Origin: DATHZQ01 sp963823505
Lineage (GTDB): Bacteria > Actinomycetota > Acidimicrobiia > Spongiisociales > UBA5794
Assembly (NCBI GenBank): GCA_963823505.1
Contig: CAWGLY010000005.1
Coordinates: 930,001 to 994,000 of the forward strand
DNA: 64,000 nt
Reading direction: 5' to 3'
Part shown: positions 1 to 8,686 of the stretch, one piece after another
How positions within the stretch are numbered: the stretch's first letter is position 1
Layout of the letters: every line of letters starts with the position of its first letter
Notes under the pieces: generated by a model
The model's database searches: none
The model's input: only the letters and a program-made list of their open reading frames with translations
Told to the model about the DNA's origin: nothing
Made by a program: the position numbers and the translations under genes

Positions 1-3000
1 GCACGCGGCAAAGGCGGCTTCCGCAGGATCTCCTGGAACGAGGCGCTCGAAATCGCCGCAGCGTCCGTGGTCTACACGACGAAGACGTACGGGCCCGACC
101 GGGTTGCCGGGTTCTCCCCCATCCCGGCGATGTCGCAAATCAGCTACGCCGCGGGCAGCCGGTTCCTCTCACTCCTCGGCGGCGTCGTGATGAGCTTCTA
201 CGACTGGTACTGCGACTTGCCGCCTGCCTCACCCGAGGTCTGGGGCGAGCAGACCGACGTGCCAGAGTCGGCCGACTGGTTCAACAGCCGGTTCATCGCC
301 GTCATGGGCTCGAACCTCAACATGACCCGCACCCCCGACACGCACTTCATCTCCGAGGTGCGTCACGCCGGGGCCAAGCTCGTCGTCTTCAGCCCGGACT
401 TCTCGCAGGTCGCCAAGTATGCCGACTGGTGGATCCCCTCCAACCCTGGGCAGGACACCGCCTTCTGGCTCGCCGTCGACCACGTGCTGCTCACCGAGTT
501 CTACCGGGACCGCAAGGTGGACTACTTCGAGGAATACACACGGCAATACACCGACCTTCCCTTCCTCGTCCGCATCGACGACGGCGTCCCCGGCAAGTAC
601 ATGCGGGCCGACGATCTGGCGCCCTATGCCGATGTGGAGCACGGCGAGTGGAAGCTCCTCATGTGGGACGAGACCTCGGATGCGCCGCGCATGCCCAACG
701 GGACCATCGGCTACCGGTGGGCCGACCAGGAGAAAGGGCACTGGAACCTCGAGCTCGAGGACAAGGTCCTCGGCACCAAGATCACGCCCCGGCTCTCCTT
801 CATCGACGCCCACGACGACGTCGTCGAGGTCGCCTTCGACGACTTCGAGGGCGGCGCCGCAGTGCGGCGGTCGATCCCGGTGCGCCGCATCGAGACGGCC
901 GACGGGCCGGTCATCGTGACCACGGTGTTCGATCTGATGATGGGGCGCTTCGGTGTCGACCGCGGTCTGCCGGGATTCAACGCCTCCGGCTACGACGACG
1001 AAGACATGCCGTACACGCCTGCCTGGCAGGAGAAGTACACCGGCATCCATCGTGACACCGTCATCGAGTACGCCAGGCAGTGGGGTCGCAACGGCGAGCT
1101 CACCAAGGGCAAGAACATGGTGATCATCGGCGCAGGGGCCAACCACTGGTACCACAACAACCTGCTGTATCGCTCCGCCATCGTGGGCCTCATGCTCACC
1201 GGTTCCGTCGGGGTGAACGGCGGCGGCCTCGCCCACTACGTGGGTCAGGAGAAGGTGGTCAACCAGGCGTCGTGGACTTCGATCGCCTTCGGCCTCGACT
1301 GGGGCATGGCGCCCCGGCACCAGAACACGCCGTCGTTCCACTACGTCCACTCGGATCAGTGGCGGTACGAGCGAGGTTTCAGGGAGTACGACCCGATCAC
1401 CGACGGAGGGTCCGACCACACCATCGACCATCAGGCCAGGGCCGTCCGTCAGGGATGGCTGCCGTTCTTCCCCCAGTTCAAGCAGAACCCGATCGAGGTC
1501 GTGCGCGAGGCGCGTCGCAGCGGTGCGGCGACGGACGAGGCGGTCATCGGCCGGGTCGTCGACCGGCTCAAGAGTGGCGACATCGAGTTTGCGATCGACG
1601 ACCCTGATGCGCCTGAGAACTGGCCGCGCACATGGTTCATCTGGCGTGGGAACGCGATCGGCACCTCGGCGAAGGGCCACGAGTTCTTCATGAAGCACTA
1701 CCTCGGGACCCACTCGACAGCCATCGCCGCCGAGCCGGACGAACACGGTGTCGCCGAGGTGACCGTCCGACCCGATGCACCCATCGGCAAGATGGATCTC
1801 GTCGTCGACCTGAATTTCCGGATGGACACGTCGGCGCTGTACTCCGACCTCGTCCTGCCCGCCGCCACCTGGTACGAGAAGGACGATCTCAACACCACCG
1901 ACCTGCACTCGTTCATCAATCCGATGCAGGCTGCGGTGCCACCCTCCTGGGAGTCCAAGTCGGACTGGCAGATCTTCCGCTCGATAGCGGAGAAGGTGTC
2001 CGAGCTCGCAGCAGGCCACCTGCCTGCCGAGGTCGAGGATGTCGTGATGCTGCCCCTGCAACACGACACGCCCGACGAGCTGGCCCAGCCAACGGTGGGT
2101 GACTGGCGCACAGGCGAGGTCGAAGCGATCCCCGGCAAGACCATGCCCAAGTTCCGGGTCATCAAGCGGGACTACGCCCATCTCGTCGATCAAATGTCCC
2201 GACTCGGCACCGCCATGCGGGCCAACGGGGTCGGCGCCCACGGCCTCAAGATCCCCGTGGGCGACTACTACGACGAGCTGGCCCGCAAGCAGCCGTCTGA
2301 GCCGGGCGCCACCGGCAACGGGGTCCCGATGCCCAGCCTCGCCAGGGACCGCGAGGTGTGCGAAGCGATCCTGGCGCTCGACCCTGCGTCCAACGGCGAG
2401 CTTGCCTATCGGGCATTCGAGGCAGAAGAGGCCAAGACGGGACGCACCCTCCGCTACCTCGGCGACGGGCAGCGGGACACCAAGTACGACTTCTCCGACA
2501 TCGTGGCCCAGCCCCGGAGAGTGCTGACCACACCGACATGGACCGGCATCGTCACCAAGGGGCGGGCCTACAACCCGTTTGTCTTCAACGTCGAGCACCT
2601 GGTGCCCTGGCGAACCCTCACCGGTCGCCAGCACTTCTACCTCGACCACGAGAACTACATCGCATGGGGCGAGCACATGCCCATCTACAAGCCACGGCCC
2701 GACCACACGATGCTGTCGGAGACCGAGCAGAGCATGGCGGAGGGGCAGCACGGGAAGTTGTTCAACTACATCACCCCGCACGGCAAGTGGTCGATCCACT
2801 CCACGTACTCGGAGAACCACAGGATGATGACCCTCTCCCGGGGTGGCTACACGATCTGGCTCAACGACAAGGACGCAGCCGATCAGGGCATCGCCGACAA
2901 CGACTGGGTCGAGCTGTTCAACGACAACGGAGTCTTCGTGCAGCGGTGCACGACGTCGAGTCGCATCCCGCGCGGCGCCGTCTTCGTGTACCACGCCACC

Positions 3001-3204
3001 GAGCGCACGGTCGGCATCCCGATCTCACCTCGCCGCAAGAAGCGGGCGGGGATGAACAACTCGCTCACCCGCACCCGGCTCAAGCCGGTGCTGATGAGCG
3101 GGGGCTACGCACAGTTCACGTACTTCTTCAACTACTGGGGACCCACCGGGGTCAACCGTGACACGTTCGTCTTCCTTCGCCGGGTCGACCGGCCCGAGTT
3201 CTGA
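1..3204 (+). CDS. narG: respiratory nitrate reductase alpha subunit, 5' end missing
   Basis: Catalytic molybdopterin subunit of membrane-bound nitrate reductase, which reduces nitrate to nitrite with electrons from NarH. The frame is open from base 1 (reading ARGKGGFRRISWNEALE), so the gene starts upstream; the GTG at 67 is internal. About 1067 codons remain of a family length near 1230, so roughly 150 N-terminal residues, including the FS0 [4Fe-4S] region, lie outside the window. NarG landmarks include SFYDWYCDLPPASPEVWGEQ, MGSNLNMTRTPD and the C-terminal molybdopterin-dinucleotide domain (TPHGKWSIHSTYSEN). It is followed by narH 9 bases after the stop, in the order GHJI. The family assignment is secure; regulation cannot be seen because the promoter is off the edge. 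Confidence 0.96.
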   Translation, partial: ARGKGGFRRISWNEALEIAAASVVYTTKTYGPDRVAGFSPIPAMSQISYAAGSRFLSLLGGVVMSFYDWYCDLPPASPEVWGEQTDVPESADWFNSRFIAVMGSNLNMTRTPDTHFISEVRHAGAKLVVFSPDFSQVAKYADWWIPSNPGQDTAFWLAVDHVLLTEFYRDRKVDYFEEYTRQYTDLPFLVRIDDGVPGKYMRADDLAPYADVEHGEWKLLMWDETSDAPRMPNGTIGYRWADQEKGHWNLELEDKVLGTKITPRLSFIDAHDDVVEVAFDDFEGGAAVRRSIPVRRIETADGPVIVTTVFDLMMGRFGVDRGLPGFNASGYDDEDMPYTPAWQEKYTGIHRDTVIEYARQWGRNGELTKGKNMVIIGAGANHWYHNNLLYRSAIVGLMLTGSVGVNGGGLAHYVGQEKVVNQASWTSIAFGLDWGMAPRHQNTPSFHYVHSDQWRYERGFREYDPITDGGSDHTIDHQARAVRQGWLPFFPQFKQNPIEVVREARRSGAATDEAVIGRVVDRLKSGDIEFAIDDPDAPENWPRTWFIWRGNAIGTSAKGHEFFMKHYLGTHSTAIAAEPDEHGVAEVTVRPDAPIGKMDLVVDLNFRMDTSALYSDLVLPAATWYEKDDLNTTDLHSFINPMQAAVPPSWESKSDWQIFRSIAEKVSELAAGHLPAEVEDVVMLPLQHDTPDELAQPTVGDWRTGEVEAIPGKTMPKFRVIKRDYAHLVDQMSRLGTAMRANGVGAHGLKIPVGDYYDELARKQPSEPGATGNGVPMPSLARDREVCEAILALDPASNGELAYRAFEAEEAKTGRTLRYLGDGQRDTKYDFSDIVAQPRRVLTTPTWTGIVTKGRAYNPFVFNVEHLVPWRTLTGRQHFYLDHENYIAWGEHMPIYKPRPDHTMLSETEQSMAEGQHGKLFNYITPHGKWSIHSTYSENHRMMTLSRGGYTIWLNDKDAADQGIADNDWVELFNDNGVFVQRCTTSSRIPRGAVFVYHATERTVGIPISPRRKKRAGMNNSLTRTRLKPVLMSGGYAQFTYFFNYWGPTGVNRDTFVFLRRVDRPEF

Positions 3205-3213
3205 GGTGCAGGC

Positions 3214-4725
3214 ATGAGAGTCAGAGCCCAGATGAGCATGCTGTTCCACCTCGACAAGTGCATCGGGTGCCACACCTGCAGCGTCGCCTGCAAGAACCTG
3301 TGGACCGACCGCGAGGGCGCCGAGTACATGTGGTGGAACAACGTCGAGACCCGACCTGGAACGGGCTATCCGCACGGTTGGGAGGATCAGGACCACTACA
3401 AAGGCGGGTGGCGGAGGGACGACAAGGGTCGGCTTCACCTGAAGCTGCAATCCAAGGCAACGGGATTGGCGAGGCTGTTCTTCAACCCATCGCTCCCCCA
3501 GCTCGATGACTACTACGAGCCGTACACGTTCCGCTACCAGGATCTCTTCGACGCACCGGAAGGGGATCAGCAGCCAACGGCGATGCCGATCTCGATGATC
3601 ACGGGCGACGAGATGGAGATCAAGGGCGGACCCAACTGGGACGACGACCTTGGTGGCTCGGGGATCCACGCCCGCAACGATCCGAGCATGCAGGATGTCG
3701 ACCCCGACATCCGCGCCCAGCTCGAGGAGATCGAACGAGTCGTCTTCAACTACCTGCCGCGGATCTGCAACCACTGCCTCAACCCCGCATGTGTCGCCGC
3801 CTGTCCATCGGGAGCGATCTACAAGCGCGGTGAGGACGGCATCGTCCTCGTCAACGAGGACAAATGCAGGGCGTGGCGGATGTGCGTCGCGGGGTGTCCC
3901 TACAAGAAGGTGTACTACAACTGGTCGACGGGCAAGTCCGAGAAGTGCATCCTGTGCTTCCCTCGAATGGAGACCGGCCAAGCGCCGGCGTGCGCTCACT
4001 CCTGTGTGGGACGCATCCGCTACATGGGCGTGCTGTTGTACGACGCCGACATGATCGCGGCAGCAGCATCGGTTCCCGACGAGGACCTCATCCAGGCACA
4101 ACTCGACGCCATTCTCGATCCGCGGGACCCACGCGTGGTGACCGCAGCGGCTGCCGCAGGCATCGGATCGGACTGGATCGAAGCCGCGCGCCGCTCACCG
4201 GCGTGGAAGTTCGTCAAGGAGTGGGGCCTGGCCCTCCCGCTGCACGCCGAGTTTCGGACGATGGCGATGATGTTCTACATCCCGCCACTTTCGCCCGTGA
4301 TGAGCACTGTCGAGCGGAACCTCACCCGCCTCGATCTTCCCGCCGAGCGGGTGGACTTCGAGTTGTTCGACGAGCTCGACAAAGCGCGGCTGCCCATCAA
4401 GTATCTCGCCAACCTGTTCTCGGTCGGCAACGAGGACGTGATCCGCCGAGTGCTGCGCAAGATGCTGGCGGTACGGATCTACAAGCGGCGGCAGAGCGTC
4501 GATGGCCAGATCGATGACGCCACCCTGCAGCTGCTCGCAGATGCCGGGACCAACGAGGTGGAGGTCGAGGCCATGTATCGGTTGACGACCCTCCCCACGC
4601 TCGACGAACGGTTCGTCCTGCCGCCGTACCACAGGGAGATGTCGATTGCGGAGTTGAATGATCCCCTTGCGTACAAGGGCGCCACCGGCATGGGCTACAT
4701 CGAGCCGCCGAAGCGAGGGGCGTGA
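3214..4725 (+). CDS. narH: respiratory nitrate reductase beta subunit
   Basis: Iron-sulfur subunit that carries electrons from NarI heme to NarG at the cytoplasmic face. It has 503 residues, close to the family size of about 510. Four cysteine groups are visible: CIGCHTCSVAC near residues 16-26, CNHCLNPACVAAC, CRAWRMCVAGC and CILC with CAHSC. The Trp in CRAWRMC replaces one cysteine ligand, as in known NarH proteins, where that cluster is [3Fe-4S]. This is therefore a family trait and not a defect. It starts 9 bases after narG, and its stop overlaps the narJ start, which implies coupled translation. Confidence 0.97.
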   Translation: MRVRAQMSMLFHLDKCIGCHTCSVACKNLWTDREGAEYMWWNNVETRPGTGYPHGWEDQDHYKGGWRRDDKGRLHLKLQSKATGLARLFFNPSLPQLDDYYEPYTFRYQDLFDAPEGDQQPTAMPISMITGDEMEIKGGPNWDDDLGGSGIHARNDPSMQDVDPDIRAQLEEIERVVFNYLPRICNHCLNPACVAACPSGAIYKRGEDGIVLVNEDKCRAWRMCVAGCPYKKVYYNWSTGKSEKCILCFPRMETGQAPACAHSCVGRIRYMGVLLYDADMIAAAASVPDEDLIQAQLDAILDPRDPRVVTAAAAAGIGSDWIEAARRSPAWKFVKEWGLALPLHAEFRTMAMMFYIPPLSPVMSTVERNLTRLDLPAERVDFELFDELDKARLPIKYLANLFSVGNEDVIRRVLRKMLAVRIYKRRQSVDGQIDDATLQLLADAGTNEVEVEAMYRLTTLPTLDERFVLPPYHREMSIAELNDPLAYKGATGMGYIEPPKRGA

Positions 4726-5249
4726 GCATGGAGGCAACGACGATCGCCCGGTGTCTGCGCTACCCCTCCCCGCAGGCGCGCAACCTGCTCGAGACCTCGG
4801 TCGCCACCCTGGCAGACGGCAGCGTGCGCAAGAACTTGCAGCGCTTCCTCGACGAGGTCGCACCACTCACCCTCGGGGAGTGGGAGGAGCTCCACACCCG
4901 AACGTTGGATCTCTCTCCTCAGTTTGTCCCGTACGTCGGGCACATCGTCTGGGGCGAGAGCTACAAGCGCGGGGCCTTCATGGCCGAGCTGAATCGGGAG
5001 ATGGCGGAACTCGGGATGGACCTGCACGGCGAGCTCCCCGACCACCTCGAGCCCGTTTTGCGCTACCTCGACACCGTCGCTGAGCCCAACGACGAGCTCG
5101 TTTCCGTCCTCCCCAAAGCGATCGACGGGATGATCAAGGAGCTGAAGAAGTCCGAAGCAGACAACCCATACCGGCACGTGCTCGCTGCCGTACGCTCACG
5201 AGCCGCAATCGCGGCCCACGTGGAGATCGGGGGACGCAATGACGAATGA
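4722..5249 (+). CDS. narJ: nitrate reductase molybdenum cofactor assembly chaperone
   Basis: Cytoplasmic TorD/NarJ-family chaperone needed for cofactor insertion into NarG before membrane attachment. It has 175 residues, within the usual 170-240. The helical LRYPSPQARNLLE start and the LPDHLEPVLRYLD segment (NarJ-type PDHLPxxLEFL) identify the family. Two starts are possible: GTG at 4722, overlapping the narH stop as GTGA, or ATG at 4728. The 3' end overlaps narI by 11 bases, so narHJI is translationally coupled. Confidence 0.93.
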   Translation: MSMEATTIARCLRYPSPQARNLLETSVATLADGSVRKNLQRFLDEVAPLTLGEWEELHTRTLDLSPQFVPYVGHIVWGESYKRGAFMAELNREMAELGMDLHGELPDHLEPVLRYLDTVAEPNDELVSVLPKAIDGMIKELKKSEADNPYRHVLAAVRSRAAIAAHVEIGGRNDE

Positions 5250-5955
5250 CCTGCTGTTTGTCGCACTGCCGTACACCGTGCTGACACTCGCCGTCGTCGG
5301 GACGGTGGTGCGTTGGCGCAAGCATCCGTTCACCGTTTCGGCGCTGTCGTCGCAGATCTTGGAGAGCCGCAAGCTGTTCTGGGGATCGGTCTCCTTCCAC
5401 TGGGGTCTGTCGCTGATCCTGGTCGGCCACCTGCTGGCGCTTCTCGTACCGAGCGTGTTCACGTTGTGGAACGGCGAGCCGCTGCGGCTCTACCTCTTGG
5501 AGATCACAGGGTTTGCGCTGGGGCTGTGGGCGGCGTTTGGCATCGGGGTGCTGATCTGGCGGCGCCTCAGCAACCGGAGGGTCGCTGCCGTGACCTCCCG
5601 CATGGATCTCGTCGTGCTCGCCATCATCGCCGTGCAGGTCATCACCGGTCTCTGGATCGCAGCCGGCTACCGCTGGGGCTCATTCTGGGGAATGGGCGTG
5701 TTCGTGCCGTACATCCGGTCTTTGCTGACGCTGCAACCGGAGCCCGAGCTGGTCGCCCCGCTCCCCTTCATCCTGAAGGCGCACGTTGTGGCTTTCTGGG
5801 TGTTCCTTGCGGTGTTCCCGTTCACCAGGCTCGTTCACATCATCACGCTGCCCCTCGGGTATCTCACCAGACCGTGGCAGCGGGTCATCCGAATGCAGCG
5901 TGAGCCTGGGGTGTATACCCCCGCTTCCGACAAGCCACTCGAACGGACCTGGTAA
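5239..5955 (+). CDS. narI: respiratory nitrate reductase gamma subunit (cytochrome b)
   Basis: Membrane diheme cytochrome b that oxidises quinol and anchors NarGH. It has 238 residues and about five hydrophobic helices. Two histidines in SFHWGLSLILVGHLL and two in KAHVVAFWVF...RLVHIITLP match the four axial heme ligands of the family. The C-terminal tail (RPWQRVIRMQREPGVYTP) is the usual cytoplasmic arm. This is the last gene of the operon and converges with a minus-strand membrane protein 12 bases away. No narK-type transporter follows within the window. Confidence 0.95.
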   Translation: MTNDLLFVALPYTVLTLAVVGTVVRWRKHPFTVSALSSQILESRKLFWGSVSFHWGLSLILVGHLLALLVPSVFTLWNGEPLRLYLLEITGFALGLWAAFGIGVLIWRRLSNRRVAAVTSRMDLVVLAIIAVQVITGLWIAAGYRWGSFWGMGVFVPYIRSLLTLQPEPELVAPLPFILKAHVVAFWVFLAVFPFTRLVHIITLPLGYLTRPWQRVIRMQREPGVYTPASDKPLERTW

Positions 5956-5967
5956 CCGGGCGATCGA

Positions 5968-6579
5968 TCAGACGTCGTGGTCGGAGCCCCCACTCCGGCC
6001 GCGGCGTTGCGCCCACGCTGCCCAACCGAGTGCGCCGAGCAGCATGGCGATCGCGAGAGGAACGAGGACCCGTCCGTTCCCACCCAGGTCGAGCCCCGCC
6101 AAATCGGTCAGCTCGGATCCCAGGAAGCCGACGAGGGCGATGATGAACCCGACGGCGGCCGAGAGCAGCACCCCCGGCGCTCTGGTCCATGGCGTGATCC
6201 CCGGCCGAGCATCGCCCGAGCGGGCGAGCTGGTTGACGGCAAGGGCGCCGACGCCGAAGCCGATGGTGGCGAGGTAGCCAACGGCCGGTTTGTCGGCCGC
6301 GACCGCCCAGACGGCGACGACCACCGGTGCAAGAATCAGACCGGCGCTCAGCGCGGCGAACGGCACAGCCCACAGCAGGGACGTGGCACTGGACCTCTCC
6401 TGCCCGAGTTCATCGGAGAGATCCAGGTCGGCGACGTGGCTCCAGGGTGTGTCGGAGGGCCTCCCCGGCAAGTCCTGGCGCCGTTCGAGCCATCCAATCG
6501 CAAGCGAGCCCAGGACCACGACGATCGCCGGGCCAAAGATCAGCCCCACCAGCAGAAGTATCTCGCTCATCGATCCCAT
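5968..6579 (-). CDS. hypothetical four-helix membrane protein
   Basis: Not recognised. It has 203 residues: an N-terminal helix (EILLLVGLIFGPAIVVVLGSLAIGW), a polar acidic stretch of about 40 residues (DLPGRPSDTPWSHVADLDLSDELG), then three further hydrophobic segments and a basic tail (AQRRGRSGGSDHD). ATG at 6570 (MSEILLL) is an equally good start. It lies convergent to narI and is transcribed in the same direction as the regulator upstream of it (62-base gap). Coding is supported by hydrophobic segments alternating with charged loops. No function can be assigned. Confidence 0.7.
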   Translation of the reverse strand: MGSMSEILLLVGLIFGPAIVVVLGSLAIGWLERRQDLPGRPSDTPWSHVADLDLSDELGQERSSATSLLWAVPFAALSAGLILAPVVVAVWAVAADKPAVGYLATIGFGVGALAVNQLARSGDARPGITPWTRAPGVLLSAAVGFIIALVGFLGSELTDLAGLDLGGNGRVLVPLAIAMLLGALGWAAWAQRRGRSGGSDHDV

Positions 6580-6641
6580 GGGGCGTCAGCGTAGAGTGTC
6601 CGCATCCCGCCGCGCCCTCCGCAAGGCCGCGGGTGCTTCGG

Positions 6642-6929
6642 CTACGACTGCGGCAACAGCACGTTCAGGAGGGTGCCAACCTCGAGGTGTTTCTCCAAGG
6701 GGTGCCGCAGCGTGCCATCAGTGTTCACGTGGTAGTGGTTCCGCCGTCCTATCCGGGTGTGTTGCAGGTAGCCCTCGGCTTCGAGCTCGGCAACGATACG
6801 CTGCACCGCACGCTCGGTGATCTCGACCGCAGCGGCCACGTCACGGAGTCGGATTCCCGGATCGGCCGCGATGCACAACAGCACGTGGCTGTGGTTGGTG
6901 AGGAATGTCCATCCTGAGTTGTTCGCCAT
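6642..6929 (-). CDS. small winged-helix transcriptional regulator
   Basis: A 95-residue DNA-binding protein made of little more than a winged helix-turn-helix. PGIRLRDVAAAVEITERAVQRIVAELEAEGYL is the HTH and recognition helix, and HTRIGRRNHYHVN is the wing, similar to MarR/ArsR-type domains. The start at 6929 (MANNSGW) was chosen over 6956 because family members begin just before the first helix. No ligand- or metal-binding motif is visible. It sits between narGHJI and a USP/CBS protein, so it could regulate either, but nothing in the sequence shows this. Confidence 0.82.
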   Translation of the reverse strand: MANNSGWTFLTNHSHVLLCIAADPGIRLRDVAAAVEITERAVQRIVAELEAEGYLQHTRIGRRNHYHVNTDGTLRHPLEKHLEVGTLLNVLLPQS

Positions 6930-6979
6930 CCGCACATCATACGGCGTTTGAGTCACGACTCAGAGAACATGCAATTGGT

Positions 6980-7918
6980 TCACGCAAGGGGGCCAAGCCG
7001 TGCGACATCGACGACGCCGATCAGACGACCCTGCTCGTCGACCACGGGCACGGGGGCACCGTCGAGCGATTGCGCCACCGCACCCGCCACGTCGAGGTCG
7101 TCCGTGAGATGAACGGAGACCGGCTCCTCCATCACATCGGCGACGTGAGCACGAGTGTCGGCCGCCATGAGGACCGACCGGCGCAGCACGCCCACCAGAA
7201 GGCCATCTTCTGCAACGGGAACCGCCGCCCGCACAACCAGCCGCTGGGCGTCACCGATGCCCAGGTGGGGGCTGGCAACCCCGGAGTGCGCCTCTTCGAC
7301 CCTGTGAAAGCATCTCTCCCGAGCCGAGCGGGCCACGATCGCGCCCCCAGGAGCCGACACGAGCAACCGATGACCGGCGCCGAACAACTGCCGTTGCAGC
7401 CAGCTCCCGCCTGAGGCACCCACGACGAGCAGCGTGCCCGGTACGAGGGAGCCGACGAGCTGACGGACGTCCGTGCCGTGCACCAGCCGCGCCTCGAGGT
7501 TGGCGTGGGGCAGGCGGACGGCAACAAGACGATCACGGGCCTCCTGGGCTTCCTCGTCGTCTGCGTGCACCGTCACCACCTCGGCGGGCACATCGAGAAC
7601 ACTCCCGAGCCGGGAGGCAACCGCAGCCGCCAACGGCGAGTGCGGCCCAGGACCGATCGCAGCACACACGGCCGTCGTTGCGGCAAGGTCCACGTCGTGA
7701 GGGACGAGTGTTGACACCAGGTCGAAGCTCTTGAGTCGCGCCGTGACCAGCAGGCCAATCTGGTGCTCGACGCAGGCCACCGCAACGTCCCCTTCGGCCC
7801 GCAGCGCCGACCCCTGGCACAACACATCGGCAAGCACTCCGCACGAACCCCCCTTGGTGTACGCAACCCGGCCAAAGCCGCGCTGGCGTCGATCGTCATA
7901 GGGAAGTGGTAGTGCCAC
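6980..7918 (-). CDS. universal stress protein / CBS-domain protein
   Basis: About 312 residues. The N-terminal half resembles a UspA-type nucleotide-binding fold, with the signature GASGGSWLQRQLFGAGHRLLVSAPGGAIVA near residues 180-210. The C-terminal half has a CBS-like pair: VRAAVPVAEDGLLVGVLRRS, then VADVMEEPVSVHLTDDLDVAGAV with VPVVDEQGRLIGVVDV. USP-CBS proteins are thought to sense adenylates under stress; that is family knowledge. The GTG at 7918 was chosen because an upstream extension would run through the divergent MBL-fold gene at 7992. It is the first gene of a possible minus-strand group running through the HTH and membrane-protein genes. Confidence 0.8.
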   Translation of the reverse strand: MALPLPYDDRRQRGFGRVAYTKGGSCGVLADVLCQGSALRAEGDVAVACVEHQIGLLVTARLKSFDLVSTLVPHDVDLAATTAVCAAIGPGPHSPLAAAVASRLGSVLDVPAEVVTVHADDEEAQEARDRLVAVRLPHANLEARLVHGTDVRQLVGSLVPGTLLVVGASGGSWLQRQLFGAGHRLLVSAPGGAIVARSARERCFHRVEEAHSGVASPHLGIGDAQRLVVRAAVPVAEDGLLVGVLRRSVLMAADTRAHVADVMEEPVSVHLTDDLDVAGAVAQSLDGAPVPVVDEQGRLIGVVDVARLGPLA

Positions 7919-7925
7919 GACCTCA

Positions 7926-7956
7926 CGATAACATACGTCATGATTTTCGTATATCG
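7926..7956. promoter_or_regulatory. inverted repeat in the divergent USP / MBL intergenic region
   Basis: Between divergent starts at 7918 and 7992, an AT-rich island contains ATACG (7933-7937) and CGTAT (7948-7952), flanked by CGATA (7926-7930) and TCG (7954-7956). The outer arms are offset by two bases, so the dyad is imperfect. The position suits an operator or promoter shared by both genes. The protein that would bind is unknown. Confidence 0.35.
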
Positions 7957-7991
7957 AGCGGCGAGTCTTCCGGTGCGATAGGGTCGGTCTC

Positions 7992-8621
7992 ATGCCGACC
8001 ATTCGCCGTCTCACCGACTCTTGCCTCGTTGTCACCACCGACTCGGGTACCTCGCTCTTCGACCCAGGATTCCACACGTTCGGCTCAGGGGAGATCGACC
8101 TGGACACCATCGGCGACATCCAGCGGATCTTCGTGACGCACGAGCACGGAGATCACGTCAGCCCCGATTTCCTCCGCTGGCTGCTCGATCGTGGTGAGGA
8201 CGTGACCGTCCACGCCAACGATGCTGTGCGCGACCTGCTTGCTCCCCACGACATCCTCGTCGACACAGCAAGCCCCGGAGGCGTGAGTTGCGAGGATGTC
8301 CTCCACGAGCGAATCCCCACCGGCGCCCAGCCGCCCAATCGCAGCTGGACCATCGACGGGGTGCTGACCCATCCCGGCGACAGCTACCAGCCCACGGCAA
8401 CCGCACCCGTCCTCGCCCTCCCGCTGCTCGTGCCGTGGGGCTCGGTCACGGCGTCCGTGGATTTCGCCCGCACCCTTGAACCGCGGGAGGTCATACCGAT
8501 TCACGACTTCTACACCAGTGCATCGGGCCGCGCCTGGGTTGCGGGTATGGCGAAGAACGTGCTGGCGCAATCGAACATCGAGCTTGTGCCGCTGGACTGG
8601 GGCGAGAGCTACTCCTTCTGA
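7992..8621 (+). CDS. MBL-fold metallohydrolase
   Basis: A 209-residue metallo-beta-lactamase-fold protein of the UlaG/YhfI-like group. The THEHGDH motif (residues about 50-56) supplies the first metal ligands; later candidates are the His in LTHPGDS and the IPIHDF motif near residue 170. Such proteins hydrolyse varied esters, phosphodiesters or lactones, and the substrate here is unknown. It starts at an ATG divergent from the USP/CBS gene. The C-terminus (VPLDWGESYSF) is typical of this subgroup. It ends 62 bases before the next gene. Confidence 0.87.
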   Translation: MPTIRRLTDSCLVVTTDSGTSLFDPGFHTFGSGEIDLDTIGDIQRIFVTHEHGDHVSPDFLRWLLDRGEDVTVHANDAVRDLLAPHDILVDTASPGGVSCEDVLHERIPTGAQPPNRSWTIDGVLTHPGDSYQPTATAPVLALPLLVPWGSVTASVDFARTLEPREVIPIHDFYTSASGRAWVAGMAKNVLAQSNIELVPLDWGESYSF

Positions 8622-8686
8622 GGCCTTCGTCATCCACCGTAAGCTCGGGCAACGTATACGCTATCAGGACCCAGAGGGAGGAATTG

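Noticed and set aside
229..2994. 921-residue minus-strand ORF opposite narG
   Set aside because: It is antisense to a clear narG; its Val/Asp/Gly/His-rich composition is the mirror of GC-biased codons and it shows no domain.
3870..3900. Missing cysteine in a NarH Fe-S motif
   Set aside because: Trp at this position is normal in NarH and belongs to the [3Fe-4S] cluster.
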